Source: Rhodoferax sp.
Lineage (GTDB): Bacteria; Pseudomonadota; Gammaproteobacteria; Burkholderiales; Burkholderiaceae_C
Length of the DNA: 39,735 bases
Assembly: GCA_030685025.1 (NCBI GenBank)
Contig: JAUXWC010000107.1
Location: 1 to 39,735, forward strand
Reading direction: 5' to 3'
In this document: one piece after another, positions 8,382 to 16,981 of the stretch
Layout of the letters: the number at the start of each line of letters is the position of its first letter
Position numbering within the stretch: the first letter of the stretch is position 1
Notes under the pieces: generated by a model
What the model was told of the DNA's origin: nothing
Database searches by the model: none
What the model saw: the letters and a program-made list of their open reading frames with translations, nothing else
Translations under genes and position numbers: made by a program

Positions 8382-9260
8382 ATGCCGGGCCGCTTGGCGA
8401 GTCACGCGGGGGTTTGGTTCATGCGCTTGGTCGCCATGTTGCCGCTGGCGTGGGTGCGGGGGCTGGGATGGTTGCTGGGTCGCCTGCTTTACCTGCTGGC
8501 CCGCTCGCGCCGGCGCGTCGTCTGGGTCAACCTTCGGCTGTGCTTTGCGCACTGGAGCGAGGAGCGGACCAGGGCCGTGGCGGTCGGCACATTCGTGCAC
8601 TTCGCGCAGTCATGGCTGGACCGGGCCTGGCTGTGGCATGCCAGCCCGGAGGTGACCACGCGTCGACTGCGGATCACCGGCGCCCTTGATGCGCTGGCGG
8701 GCGAGGCGCCGTTGGTGATTTTTGCGCCGCACTTTGTGGGTCTGGATGCCGGCTGGACGGCACTGACCCAGCAGGTGCCCAGGCAGTTCACCACCATCTA
8801 CACCAATCAGGCCAACAAAATCGTCGACCAATGGATTTTGCGCGGACGCCAGCGTTTTGGCGGCGCGCGGCTGTTTGGCCGGATCGCCGGCGTCAAGACC
8901 ATCGTCGCGGCACTGCGCGCCGGTGAGCCCTTGTACCTGCTGCCGGACATGAATTTCGGTCCCGAGGAGTCGATCTTTGTTCCGTTTTGCGGCGTCATGG
9001 CCGCCACGGTGCCGTCCCTGTCGCGCTTTGCCAGGCTTGGCCGCGCCTCGGTGGTACCCGTGGTGACACGCATGACCCGAACCGGTTACGTGGTGGAGGT
9101 TTTGCCCGCCTGGACCGACTTCCCCACGGACGACGTGGAGGCCGACACCGCGCGCATGAATCAGCGCCTGCAGGGCTATATCGAGACCATGCCGGACCAG
9201 TATTTCTGGGTCCATAAACGCTTCAAGAGCCGACCGGCCGGCGAGGCTGCGGTTTACTGA
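8382..9260 (+). CDS. Lipid A biosynthesis acyltransferase (LpxL/LpxM family), second copy
   Basis: A 292-residue paralogue of the preceding gene. It has a hydrophobic N-terminus (about 15-40), the catalytic motif HFVGLD (His117 to Asp122, HX4D), the LLPDMNFGPEESIFVPFCG block near 185-205, and the closing QYFWVHKRFKSRP typical of LpxL/LpxM. The ATG at 8382 has an AGGA at a good distance; an in-frame GTG at 8376 overlapping the upstream stop as GTGA is the alternative. Motif differences (HX4E against HX4D) suggest the two copies add different chains or act in sequence. It ends four bases before the convergent engB stop. Confidence 0.92.
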   Translation: MPGRLASHAGVWFMRLVAMLPLAWVRGLGWLLGRLLYLLARSRRRVVWVNLRLCFAHWSEERTRAVAVGTFVHFAQSWLDRAWLWHASPEVTTRRLRITGALDALAGEAPLVIFAPHFVGLDAGWTALTQQVPRQFTTIYTNQANKIVDQWILRGRQRFGGARLFGRIAGVKTIVAALRAGEPLYLLPDMNFGPEESIFVPFCGVMAATVPSLSRFARLGRASVVPVVTRMTRTGYVVEVLPAWTDFPTDDVEADTARMNQRLQGYIETMPDQYFWVHKRFKSRPAGEAAVY

Positions 9261-9264
9261 CGTC

Positions 9265-9972
9265 TCAGCTCGCCGATTGGGCGTCTGCCGGGTGCGCCCA
9301 CTGCCACAGCAGCAGGGCAATCTCGTCGATGCCCTGTCGTTTGGGCGCCGAGAACAGCCGGACTTCACCTCCGCCGGCTTGCAGCTTCATGATGGACAGC
9401 GCCTTGGTCTGCTCGCTGCGCGTCAGCTTGTCCGCCTTGGTCAGCACCACCAGGAATTTCAGTCCTTCCTCGATCCGTGGCCGGATCACCTCCAGCAGCA
9501 CTTCATCGAGTTCGGTCAGCCCATGGCGCGGGTCGCACATCAGCACGATGCCCTTGAGGTTTTCCCGCGTCACCAGGTAGTTGGCCATGACCTGCTGCCA
9601 GCGGATCTTGTCCTGCTTTGGCACTGCCGCGTAGCCGTAGCCGGGCAGGTCGGTCAGAACCGCATCGGTAAGCCCTTGTTTGCCAAGCGAAAAGAGGTTG
9701 ATGTGCTGGGTGCGCCCCGGCTTCTTGGAGGCGAAGGCGAGTTGCTTTTGTTGCGTCAGGGTGTTGATGCAGGTCGACTTGCCGGCGTTGGAGCGCCCCA
9801 CGAAAGCGATCTCGGGCACCTCCAGGCTGGGCAGGAAGTGCAGTTGGGGCGCCGTGGTGAGAAACCGGGCGGTGTGCAGCCAACCCAGGGCCACTGCGGC
9901 GGCGGTTTTGGCCGGCGCGACGGGAGCCGTGGAATGGGGCGGCACGGATGGTGGGTTTGTGTGATTGGTCAT
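9265..9972 (-). CDS. engB: Ribosome biogenesis GTPase EngB (YihA/YsxC)
   Basis: This 235-residue GTPase of the TrmE-Era-EngA-EngB family assists assembly of the large ribosomal subunit. G1 is GRSNAGKST at 59-67, a conserved Thr-containing G2 lies in GRTQHIN, G3 is DLPGYGYA, and G4 is TKAD. The first 40 residues are Pro/Ala-rich and variable. The ATG at 9972 is preferred over a start 24 codons upstream, because that extension enters the intergenic region. It is divergent from the cytochrome gene, with 74 bases between starts. Confidence 0.96.
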   Translation of the reverse strand: MTNHTNPPSVPPHSTAPVAPAKTAAAVALGWLHTARFLTTAPQLHFLPSLEVPEIAFVGRSNAGKSTCINTLTQQKQLAFASKKPGRTQHINLFSLGKQGLTDAVLTDLPGYGYAAVPKQDKIRWQQVMANYLVTRENLKGIVLMCDPRHGLTELDEVLLEVIRPRIEEGLKFLVVLTKADKLTRSEQTKALSIMKLQAGGGEVRLFSAPKRQGIDEIALLLWQWAHPADAQSAS

Positions 9973-10046
9973 TGTGTGAAAGGTAAACCCAAGGCCGCAT
10001 TGTAGAATCTCGCTGTTTTGCTCACCTGAATGACACCTCATCACTT

Positions 10047-10703
10047 ATGAAGTTGCTTGCCCGTTTCCTGGTTGCCGCCTGCCTGATTGGCGTTGTTTTC
10101 ACCACTGCCGCCGAGGAAGCCAAACCCGCCGCGCCGGCAGCCAAAGCCGAAGCTGCCAAGCCGGTTAAACCAGATCTGGCCAAGGGCGAGGCCAGTTTTG
10201 CGATGTGTGTGGCCTGTCATGCGGCAGACGGAAATTCGGCGATCCCAGCCAATCCGAAACTTGCCCAGCAACATCCGCAGTACCTGATCAAGCAATTGCG
10301 GGAGTTCAAATCCGGCAAACGCGAGAACCCGATCATGACCGGCATGGCTGCGGCGCTCAGTGAGGACGACATCAAGAATGTGTCATTCTGGCTGTCCAGC
10401 AAGAAGGCCGTGGCTGGCGCGGCCAAGGACAAGGATCTGGTCGCCTTGGGCGAGCGTATTTTTCGCGGCGGCATCGCGGATCGTCAGGTCGCCGCTTGCG
10501 CCGGTTGCCACAGCCCCAACGGCGCCGGCATCCCAGCACAGTACCCTCGTTTGAGCGGCCAGCATGCCGACTACAGCGCTGCGCAACTGGTGGCCTTTCG
10601 CGACGGCGCGCGCAAGAACAGCGTGCAAATGAGCCAGATCGCCTCCAAGATGAACGACCGGGAAATCAAGGCGGTGGCCGATTACATTGCCGGCCTGCGC
10701 TAG
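10047..10703 (+). CDS. Dihaem cytochrome c4-type protein
   Basis: A 218-residue periplasmic cytochrome with a signal peptide (cleavage near TTAAEEA, residue 22), then an Ala/Lys/Pro-rich linker to about 42. Two class I haem c domains follow: CVACH (54-58) and CAGCH (151-155). Methionines suitable as axial ligands lie in PIMTGMAAAL and in VQMSQIASKM. The size and two-domain layout fit cytochrome c4, which passes electrons to terminal oxidases. It has its own strong terminator and is divergent from engB, a pairing common in Burkholderiales and related bacteria. Confidence 0.93.
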   Translation: MKLLARFLVAACLIGVVFTTAAEEAKPAAPAAKAEAAKPVKPDLAKGEASFAMCVACHAADGNSAIPANPKLAQQHPQYLIKQLREFKSGKRENPIMTGMAAALSEDDIKNVSFWLSSKKAVAGAAKDKDLVALGERIFRGGIADRQVAACAGCHSPNGAGIPAQYPRLSGQHADYSAAQLVAFRDGARKNSVQMSQIASKMNDREIKAVADYIAGLR

Positions 10704-10721
10704 GTCTGGAAACCCTCACCG

Positions 10722-10760
10722 GGGCGGGTCCATCATCAGATGGACCCGCCCTTTTGTTTT
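10722..10760 (+). terminator. Strong intrinsic terminator after the cytochrome c4 gene
   Basis: GGGCGGGTCCATC (10722-10734) pairs perfectly with GATGGACCCGCCC (10739-10751) around an ATCA loop, giving a 13-bp GC-rich stem followed by TTTTGTTTT. It lies 18 bases after the cytochrome stop. This is the clearest intrinsic terminator in the window. Confidence 0.95.
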
Positions 10761-10831
10761 GATGTCGCTACAGTTGGTTGCGTAAGGAAAGCGTTCGCTC
10801 GGACGACCAAGCGCCAACCAAGGACACCGAC

Positions 10832-11839
10832 ATGCTCATTCGATCCCATCGCAGTGGATTTGACCACCCCCTCTCCAGTGAAATCACCAGCCGCAGTGTC
10901 TACGAGGGGCGACGCGAACTGCTTCGACTCATGGGCGGTGGCATCGCGGGGGTAGCGCTGGCCACCTGGGGATCGCGCCAGGCCATGGCGCAAGGTGTTA
11001 CACCCACCGCACGGCCGGGCAAGCTGGCCGCGTTGCCAGCGCTCAGGTCGAGCGTGGCGGCGGCGAGCACGCTGGAGCAGCCCACGGCCTACAAGGATGC
11101 CACCACCTACAACAACTTCTATGAGTTTGGTACCGACAAGGCCGACCCGGCGAAGAACGCTCACAGCCTGAAGACATCGCCGTGGACGGTTGAGATCGAG
11201 GGCCTGGTCAAAAAGCCGGGGCGTTATGCGCTGGAGGACTTGCTCAAGCTCGCCGCGCAGGAGGATCGGACCTACCGATTGCGCTGTGTCGAGGGCTGGT
11301 CGATGGTGATCCCGTGGGTCGGGTATTCGCTCAGTGAGCTGATCCGGCGCGTCGAGCCGCTGGGCGGCGCCAAATATGTCGAGTTTGTGACCCAGGCCGA
11401 CCCCAAGACCATGCGATTCATCGACTCACCGGTGCTGGATTGGCCCTACCTGGAGGGCCTGCGCATGGACGAGGCGATGCATCCCTTGACGATACTGAGC
11501 TTTGGCATGTACGGCGAGGTCCTGCCCAACCAGAACGGTGCACCAGTCCGGCTGGTGGTGCCCTGGAAGTACGGCTTCAAGAGTGGCAAGAGTTTGGTGA
11601 AGATTCGCTTCACGGAGCAGCAGCCGATAACGGCCTGGAACCGTGCCGCGGCCCGGGAGTATGGCTTTTTCTCCAACGTCAACCCGAATGTGGATCACCC
11701 ACGCTGGAGCCAGGCGATGGAGCGCCGAATCGGTGAGGACGGATTGTTTGCGAAGAAGCGCAAGACACTGATGTTCAATGGTTATGAGGCGCAGGTCGGG
11801 CAACTGTACGCGGGCATGGATCTCAAGAAGTTCTTTTGA
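10832..11839 (+). CDS. msrP: Protein-methionine-sulfoxide reductase catalytic subunit MsrP
   Basis: A 335-residue molybdopterin enzyme that repairs oxidised methionines in periplasmic proteins. A Tat signal is present ([15 protein letters not shown], twin Arg at 27-28), with cleavage expected after AMA near residue 53. The oxidoreductase molybdopterin domain contains the Mo-ligand cysteine in LRCVEGW (Cys152), plus WVGYSL and the closing [20 protein letters not shown]. The start with AAGGA upstream is at 10832; an extension beginning at 10778 lies partly in the intergenic gap. The stop overlaps the msrQ start in TGATG, so the subunits are coupled. Confidence 0.96.
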   Translation: MLIRSHRSGFDHPLSSEITSRSVYEGRRELLRLMGGGIAGVALATWGSRQAMAQGVTPTARPGKLAALPALRSSVAAASTLEQPTAYKDATTYNNFYEFGTDKADPAKNAHSLKTSPWTVEIEGLVKKPGRYALEDLLKLAAQEDRTYRLRCVEGWSMVIPWVGYSLSELIRRVEPLGGAKYVEFVTQADPKTMRFIDSPVLDWPYLEGLRMDEAMHPLTILSFGMYGEVLPNQNGAPVRLVVPWKYGFKSGKSLVKIRFTEQQPITAWNRAAAREYGFFSNVNPNVDHPRWSQAMERRIGEDGLFAKKRKTLMFNGYEAQVGQLYAGMDLKKFF

Positions 11840-12474
11840 TGTCAGGGCTGGCCCAGCCGCGGGTGACTGCGACCGCCCTGGTGCAGCATCGCTTTGCCAA
11901 GCCGGTGGTGTTTGGCCTGTCGGTCTTGCCATGCGTCTGGCTAGTTTACGCGGCCTTCACCAACCAATTGGGTGCCAACCCGGCCGAGGCGCTGGTTCGG
12001 GCAACTGGTGACTGGACGCTGCGGTTCTTGTGTGCCGTGTTGGCGGTCACCCCGCTGCGGGTGATCACCGGCACACCGGCGCTGGCCCGCTTCAGGCGCA
12101 TGCTGGGCCTGTTTGTCTATTTCTACGGCGTGACCCACCTGCTGAGCTACAGTTGGTTTGACATGGGATTTGACCTGGCCGACATCGCCAGGGACATTGT
12201 CAAGCGCCCTTTCATTCTGGTCGGATTCACGTCCTTGGTGGTGTTGTCGGCGCTGGCGGCCACGTCGTTCAACCGTGCGGTGAAGGCGCTGGGAGCCCGG
12301 CGCTGGCAAAACCTGCACAAGCTGGTGTATGCGGTGGCGATGCTGGCGATCCTCCATTTCTTCTGGATGCGCGCCGGCAAGAACGATTTTTCCGAGGTGG
12401 CAGTCTATGCCTTGGTGCTGGGCTCACTGCTGGCATGGCGGGCGATCCGGTTCGCGCGGCAGCGGCGCCGCTGA
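11839..12474 (+). CDS. msrQ: Haem-binding membrane subunit MsrQ
   Basis: A 211-residue integral membrane protein of the ferric-reductase-like family that binds b-type haem and passes quinone electrons to MsrP. About five to six hydrophobic segments are visible, with histidines in GVTHLLSY, NLHKLVYA and AILHFFWMR that suit haem ligation. The ATG at 11839 overlaps the msrP stop by one base; a TTG three bases earlier is less likely. It ends 18 bases from the convergent lysA stop. Confidence 0.95.
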   Translation: MSGLAQPRVTATALVQHRFAKPVVFGLSVLPCVWLVYAAFTNQLGANPAEALVRATGDWTLRFLCAVLAVTPLRVITGTPALARFRRMLGLFVYFYGVTHLLSYSWFDMGFDLADIARDIVKRPFILVGFTSLVVLSALAATSFNRAVKALGARRWQNLHKLVYAVAMLAILHFFWMRAGKNDFSEVAVYALVLGSLLAWRAIRFARQRRR

Positions 12475-12492
12475 GGCCGCCGCAGCAAGGGG

Positions 12493-13788
12493 CTACCGAC
12501 CGTGCCCGGGTCGGGTGAGCGCTTCCTGGCGCATCTGGTCGGCGATGGTCTCGCGGCGTCGAATCAGGTGACTCTGGTCGCCGTCCACCAGCACTTCGGC
12601 GGCGCGTCCGCGTGAGTTGTAGTTGCTGGCCATGCTCATGCAATAGGCACCGGCGGACAGCACCGCCAGCAGCTCGCCCGGTTTCACGTCAAGGGTGCGA
12701 TCATGGCCGATCCAGTCGCCACTCTCGCACACCGGCCCAACCACTTCCCAGGTGGCTGCTGAGCTGACTGGCCGGGCGTCAAGCGCAACGATCTGGTGAT
12801 AGGCCTGGTACATCGCTGGCCGGGGCAGGTCGTTCATGGCGGCGTCGATGATGCAGAAGTTCTTCTGGTCGCCGGGTTTGAGGTAAAGCACTTCGCTCAG
12901 GCACACGCCGGCGTTGCCCACCAGGGAGCGGCCGGGTTCCACCATCAGGCGGCGTGCGCCAAAGCCGCGCGCGTCGAGTTTGTGCAGCAGTTTCTTCCAG
13001 AGCTGCGCGGCGTCGGGCGGTGTGTCGCCGTTGTAGTCGATGCCCAGGCCGCCGCCGAAGTCGATGTGGTGGATGGGGATGGCGCAGCGTTCAACTTCCT
13101 CCACCAGGTCGAGCATCCGGTCAACCGTGTCAAGGTAAGGTTCTTCTTGCGTGATTTGCGACCCGATGTGGCAATCAATGCCGACCACCTTGATGCCAGG
13201 CAGCGCCGCTGCGCGTTGGTAGGTGGGCACTACCCGCTCGTGGGCAACACCGAACTTGCTGCTCTTGAGTCCGGTTGAGATGTACGGGTGGGTCTGGGGG
13301 TCGACGTTGGGGTTGACGCGCAGGCTCATCGGCGCGCGCAGGCCCATGGACAGGGCGACCTCGTTGAGGACTTCCAGCTCGGCCTCACTCTCGACGTTGA
13401 AGCACGCGATGCCAGCATTCAAGGCCTGCCGCATTTCCGCCCGTGTCTTTCCAACGCCTGAGAAAATGACCTTGTCGGCCCGTCCGCCGGCAGCCAACAC
13501 GCGATCGAGGTCACCGCCAGAGACAATGTCGAAGCCGCAGCCAGCCTGCACAAATACTTCGATCACCCCGAGAGCTGGATTGGCCTTCATGGCATAGCAA
13601 ATTTCGACATCCCGACCCGAAAAACCGCGTTGGTAAGCGGCGAGCGCCGCCAGCATGGAGGCCTTGGAGTACACAAACAAGGGCGTGCCGTGCGCCTTCG
13701 CCAGGTCGCTCAAGCGGATCTGCTCCAGGAAGAGGGTGTCCCCCCGGTAGGCAAGTTGGGGTTGGCCGGGTAGATTCTGAGTGGTCAT
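12493..13788 (-). CDS. lysA: Diaminopimelate decarboxylase
   Basis: The 431-residue PLP enzyme performs the last step of lysine synthesis, from meso-diaminopimelate to lysine. The fold-type III barrel carries the PLP lysine in CYAMKANP (Lys68), a phosphate-binding FGGGLGI, the EPGRS motif, and the active-site cysteine in VCESGDW. Length and ends are normal. Its start overlaps the lptM stop by four bases (13785-13788, ATGA), so the two are translated together. Confidence 0.97.
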   Translation of the reverse strand: MTTQNLPGQPQLAYRGDTLFLEQIRLSDLAKAHGTPLFVYSKASMLAALAAYQRGFSGRDVEICYAMKANPALGVIEVFVQAGCGFDIVSGGDLDRVLAAGGRADKVIFSGVGKTRAEMRQALNAGIACFNVESEAELEVLNEVALSMGLRAPMSLRVNPNVDPQTHPYISTGLKSSKFGVAHERVVPTYQRAAALPGIKVVGIDCHIGSQITQEEPYLDTVDRMLDLVEEVERCAIPIHHIDFGGGLGIDYNGDTPPDAAQLWKKLLHKLDARGFGARRLMVEPGRSLVGNAGVCLSEVLYLKPGDQKNFCIIDAAMNDLPRPAMYQAYHQIVALDARPVSSAATWEVVGPVCESGDWIGHDRTLDVKPGELLAVLSAGAYCMSMASNYNSRGRAAEVLVDGDQSHLIRRRETIADQMRQEALTRPGHGR

Positions 13789-13988
13789 TGTGAAGCGGGT
13801 TTGGCGGCAGGTGCAGTGGCATCGGCCGGTGCAACGGGGCTTGGGGGGGCAGTTTGCGCAGTGGGGCGTTTGCCGGGCGGCGCGTCCGTGGGCAGGTACA
13901 GTGCCCCATGCTGGCCGCAGGCCGCCAAGGTCACCGCGCTGACAGCAAGGGCAAGTGGAGTGACTAGAATTCTTTGTGGAAGCAACAT
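13785..13988 (-). CDS. lptM: Small outer-membrane lipoprotein LptM (YifL family)
   Basis: A 67-residue lipoprotein with a short signal and a lipobox ending LAAC, then GQHGALYLP typical of LptM/YifL, and a Pro/Ala-rich tail. In E. coli LptM helps mature the LPS translocon component LptD. It precedes lysA with a 4-base overlap, an order seen widely in proteobacteria. Only 12 bases separate its start from the divergent cyaY start, so the promoter of each gene must extend into the coding region of the other. Longer upstream frames run antisense through cyaY and are rejected. Confidence 0.87.
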   Translation of the reverse strand: MLLPQRILVTPLALAVSAVTLAACGQHGALYLPTDAPPGKRPTAQTAPPSPVAPADATAPAAKPASQ

Positions 13989-14000
13989 GGTGAAATTGTA

Positions 14001-14330
14001 ATGACCGACTTGGAATTCCTGGATCGCGCGGAGCTGGTTCTCAAGGCCGTGGAGGCAACGTGTGACCGCATCAACGACCAAACCGCCGCCGATATTGACA
14101 ACCAGCGTGTCGGTGGCATGGTCACCTTGGTGTTCGCGAACAAGAGTCAGATTGTCATCAACCTGCAAAAACCGCTGCATGAGATATGGCTGGCCGCACG
14201 TTGCGGCGGGTTTCACTTTCGGCTTGAGCGGGAACAATGGTTGGATACCAAGGGCCAAGGCGAGTTCTACAGCAACCTGAGCCGCTACGCCAGCGACCAA
14301 GCGGGCTGCCCGTTGGTGTTTTCACCCTGA
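14001..14330 (+). CDS. cyaY: Frataxin-like iron-sulfur assembly protein CyaY
   Basis: A 109-residue frataxin homologue that modulates iron delivery and cysteine desulfurase activity in Fe-S cluster assembly. It has an acidic first helix ([18 protein letters not shown]), the beta-sheet signature [21 protein letters not shown], and the conserved [13 protein letters not shown]. The ATG at 14001 has GGTGA 7 bases upstream. Its stop (14328-14330) touches the stop of convergent mrcA (14331-14333) with no base between. Confidence 0.96.
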   Translation: MTDLEFLDRAELVLKAVEATCDRINDQTAADIDNQRVGGMVTLVFANKSQIVINLQKPLHEIWLAARCGGFHFRLEREQWLDTKGQGEFYSNLSRYASDQAGCPLVFSP

Positions 14331-16712
14331 TCAATTCTTGAACAGATCGAGAATGTTCTTCTTCTCGTCGATCGACGGCAGTGTTTGGGGGGTGCCGGCG
14401 TCGGCGCCGACACCGAGACTTTTGACGCCCGCGTTACGTGCGTACTCGTCATAGAACCATTCGCCGCCTGAGTTGACGACGCCCTCGGGTGGTTCGAGTT
14501 CGCGGACGGGCACACCCTTGAGGGCGTGCTCCATGAAACTGATCCAGATCGGCAGGCTCAGGCCGCCGCCGGTCTCTCGGTCGCCCAGCTTGCGTGGCGT
14601 GTCGTAGCCGATCCAGGACACCGCCGTCAAGGTCGGCTGAAACCCGGCGAACCATGCATCCATCGAGTCGTTGGTTGTTCCGGTCTTGCCATAGAGATCG
14701 GGTCGTTTAAGCGTCGCCTGAGCCTTGGCGGCCGTGCCAGAACGGGTGACTTCCTGAAGCAAGCTCTCCATCACAAAAGCGTTGCGGGCGTCGATGGCGC
14801 GCACCGATTCGTCCAGCACAGGCGGCTTGGTTTCGGCCAGAACCTTGCCTTTTTGGTCGGTTACTTTGACGATCAGCCACGGGTTGATGCGGTAGCCTCC
14901 GTTGGCGAACACCGAGTACGCAGTCGCCATCTGCATCGGTGTGACCGAGCCTGCGCCGAGTGCCATCGTGAGATACGCGGGGTGTTTGTCCGGGTCGAAG
15001 CCGAAACGGCCAATCCATTCCTGCGCGTTTTGCGCGCCAACGGCTTGCAGGACGCGAATCGAGATCATGTTCTTTGACTTCGCCAGTCCCCGGCGCAGCG
15101 TCATCTCGCCTTCGAACTTGCCGTCGTAGTTTTTGGGTTCCCACGGTTGACCGCCGGTGACACCGGCATCAAAAAACAGGGGTGCATCGTTGACTATGGT
15201 GGCCGGTGTAAAGCCTTTTTCCAGCGCCGCGGAATAAATGAAGGGTTTGAAGCTGGAGCCGGGCTGGCGCCATGCTTGTGCAACATGGTTGAACTTGTTC
15301 TTCGCGAAATCGAAGCCGCCGACCAAGGCCTTGATCGAGCCGTCGCGCGGATCGAGCGCAACGAACGCACCCTCCACCTCGGGCAGTTGGGTGATCTCCC
15401 AAGTGTCTTTTGGCGTCTTGACGATCCGGATTACCGCCCCGCGCCGCACCTTGAGGTGCGGCGGCGCCTTGTCAGACAAGCCCGACTGCGCCGGTTTGAG
15501 GCCTTCTCCGGTGATTTCAATGGTTTCTCCGCTTTGCCGCAAGGCCTTGATCTTCTTGGCGTCGGCTTCAAGCACGACCGCCGACATCACGTCGCCATTG
15601 TCGGGGTGCTCGTCCAGTGCGTCGTCGATGGCGTCTTCGAGTTCCTGCGGGTGGCTCGGCAGTTTGATGAATTTCTCCGGCCCACGGTACACCTGCCGAC
15701 GCTCAAAGTCCATGATGCCGCGCCGTAGCGCTTTGTAGGCGACGTTCTGATCATCCGTCTTGAGCGTCGTGTAGACGTTGAGGCCGCGCGTATAGGTTTC
15801 TTCACCGTATTGCGTAAACATCAACTGGCGCACCATTTCCGCAACGTATTCGGCATGCACCTTGGTGTTGTCGGAGTTGGTTTTGACCTTCAATTCCTGT
15901 TTCTTCGCGGCAATGGCCTGCTCGGCGGTGATAAACCCGTTCTCTTCCATGCGTTCGATAATGTGAAGCTGGCGCGAGCGGGCTCGTTTTGGATTGCTGA
16001 TAGGGTTGTAGGCGGAAGGGGCCTTGGGCAAGCCGGCGAGCATCGCGGCTTCGGCAATCGACAGGTCCTTCAGGGGCTTGCCGAAGTAGGCCTCGGCCGC
16101 GGCTGCAAAGCCGTAGGCCCGGTTGCCCAGGAAGATCTGGTTCATGTAGATTTCCAGGATCTGATCCTTGGTCAGCATGTGTTCGAGCTTGAAGGTCAGC
16201 AGGATCTCGTAGATTTTGCGGGTGTAGGTCTTCTCGCTGGACAGATAGACGTTTCGCGCCACTTGCATGGTGATGGTGGAAGCCCCTTGGCTCTTGATGC
16301 GGCCCAGATTGGCCAGCGCCGCTCGCAGAACGCCCTTGTAGTCGACCCCGCCATGCTGAAAGAAGCGCGCGTCCTCGATCGCCAACACGGCGTCAATCAT
16401 GACTTTCGGAATCTGCTTGATCGGGGTCAGGTGCCGACGCTCCTCGCCGAACTCGCCAATCAGGGCGCCCTCGGATGAGAACACGCGCAAGGGCAGCTTG
16501 GGGCGATAGTCTGACAAGTCGGAAATGTCCGGCAGGTTGGGGAATGCGACTGCCATGGCTAGCGCGACGGAGATGAGTGCCGCTAACATGCCGGCGATCA
16601 GCAAGCCCGCAGCCCACAAGGTCACCCGTAGCACCCAGGCAAGGGGCGCTCGGCCTGGCTTGGCCCCTGTCTTTTGGTTGTCGGAATCGCTGGCGCTGGA
16701 TTGGGTTGGCAT
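14331..16712 (-). CDS. mrcA: Penicillin-binding protein 1A
   Basis: A 793-residue bifunctional class A PBP that polymerises and crosslinks peptidoglycan. A cytoplasmic tail and one transmembrane helix occupy about residues 25-55. The glycosyltransferase domain (about 70-245) has the catalytic Glu113 in IEDARFF and the GASTITMQVARN motif. An OB-like insert follows. The transpeptidase domain has the SxxK motif SSFK (Ser486), SKN near 555 and KTGTT near 680. All catalytic motifs are intact. It is divergent from pilM, the usual order in beta- and gammaproteobacteria. Confidence 0.98.
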   Translation of the reverse strand: MPTQSSASDSDNQKTGAKPGRAPLAWVLRVTLWAAGLLIAGMLAALISVALAMAVAFPNLPDISDLSDYRPKLPLRVFSSEGALIGEFGEERRHLTPIKQIPKVMIDAVLAIEDARFFQHGGVDYKGVLRAALANLGRIKSQGASTITMQVARNVYLSSEKTYTRKIYEILLTFKLEHMLTKDQILEIYMNQIFLGNRAYGFAAAAEAYFGKPLKDLSIAEAAMLAGLPKAPSAYNPISNPKRARSRQLHIIERMEENGFITAEQAIAAKKQELKVKTNSDNTKVHAEYVAEMVRQLMFTQYGEETYTRGLNVYTTLKTDDQNVAYKALRRGIMDFERRQVYRGPEKFIKLPSHPQELEDAIDDALDEHPDNGDVMSAVVLEADAKKIKALRQSGETIEITGEGLKPAQSGLSDKAPPHLKVRRGAVIRIVKTPKDTWEITQLPEVEGAFVALDPRDGSIKALVGGFDFAKNKFNHVAQAWRQPGSSFKPFIYSAALEKGFTPATIVNDAPLFFDAGVTGGQPWEPKNYDGKFEGEMTLRRGLAKSKNMISIRVLQAVGAQNAQEWIGRFGFDPDKHPAYLTMALGAGSVTPMQMATAYSVFANGGYRINPWLIVKVTDQKGKVLAETKPPVLDESVRAIDARNAFVMESLLQEVTRSGTAAKAQATLKRPDLYGKTGTTNDSMDAWFAGFQPTLTAVSWIGYDTPRKLGDRETGGGLSLPIWISFMEHALKGVPVRELEPPEGVVNSGGEWFYDEYARNAGVKSLGVGADAGTPQTLPSIDEKKNILDLFKN

Positions 16713-16981
16713 AAAAAGCTTTGTAAGATCGCGCCAGCATTATAAAAATCATGTGTCGGGCGAGCGCAAACTGGAGTAGCGGCTATTGTTGCCGCATCCA
16801 GGATCGATCCCGTTGTCGTGGCTGCCCCTGTGATTGCGTAAACCAAAAGCGTCTGCTTTTGGCAACGCTCGGATTCCCGATAAATGGAAAAATCCTTTGC
16901 GGGACAAGGAGCTTACTGATAGCATTCAAGTGAATTCTTAAGTTTCGCTGGTCCTCGACCGGCTTCTATCAGGGGATGCTC
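16713..16981. promoter_or_regulatory. Divergent control region between mrcA and pilM
   Basis: This 269-base non-coding stretch must hold promoters for mrcA and for the pilus operon. A weak sigma-70-like pair, TTGCGG (16897-16902) and TAGCAT (16920-16925) with 17 bases between, could serve pilM. A perfect 8-bp hairpin lies at 16843-16862. The ribosome binding site AGGGG (16971-16975) precedes pilM. No small open frame is convincing. Confidence 0.4.
16843..16862. repeat. Perfect short inverted repeat in the mrcA-pilM gap
   Basis: CCAAAAGC and GCTTTTGG form an 8-bp stem around GTCT. No T-run follows on +. On - the stem is followed by TTTACG. It may be an operator or a weak structure in a leader. 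Confidence 0.5.
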
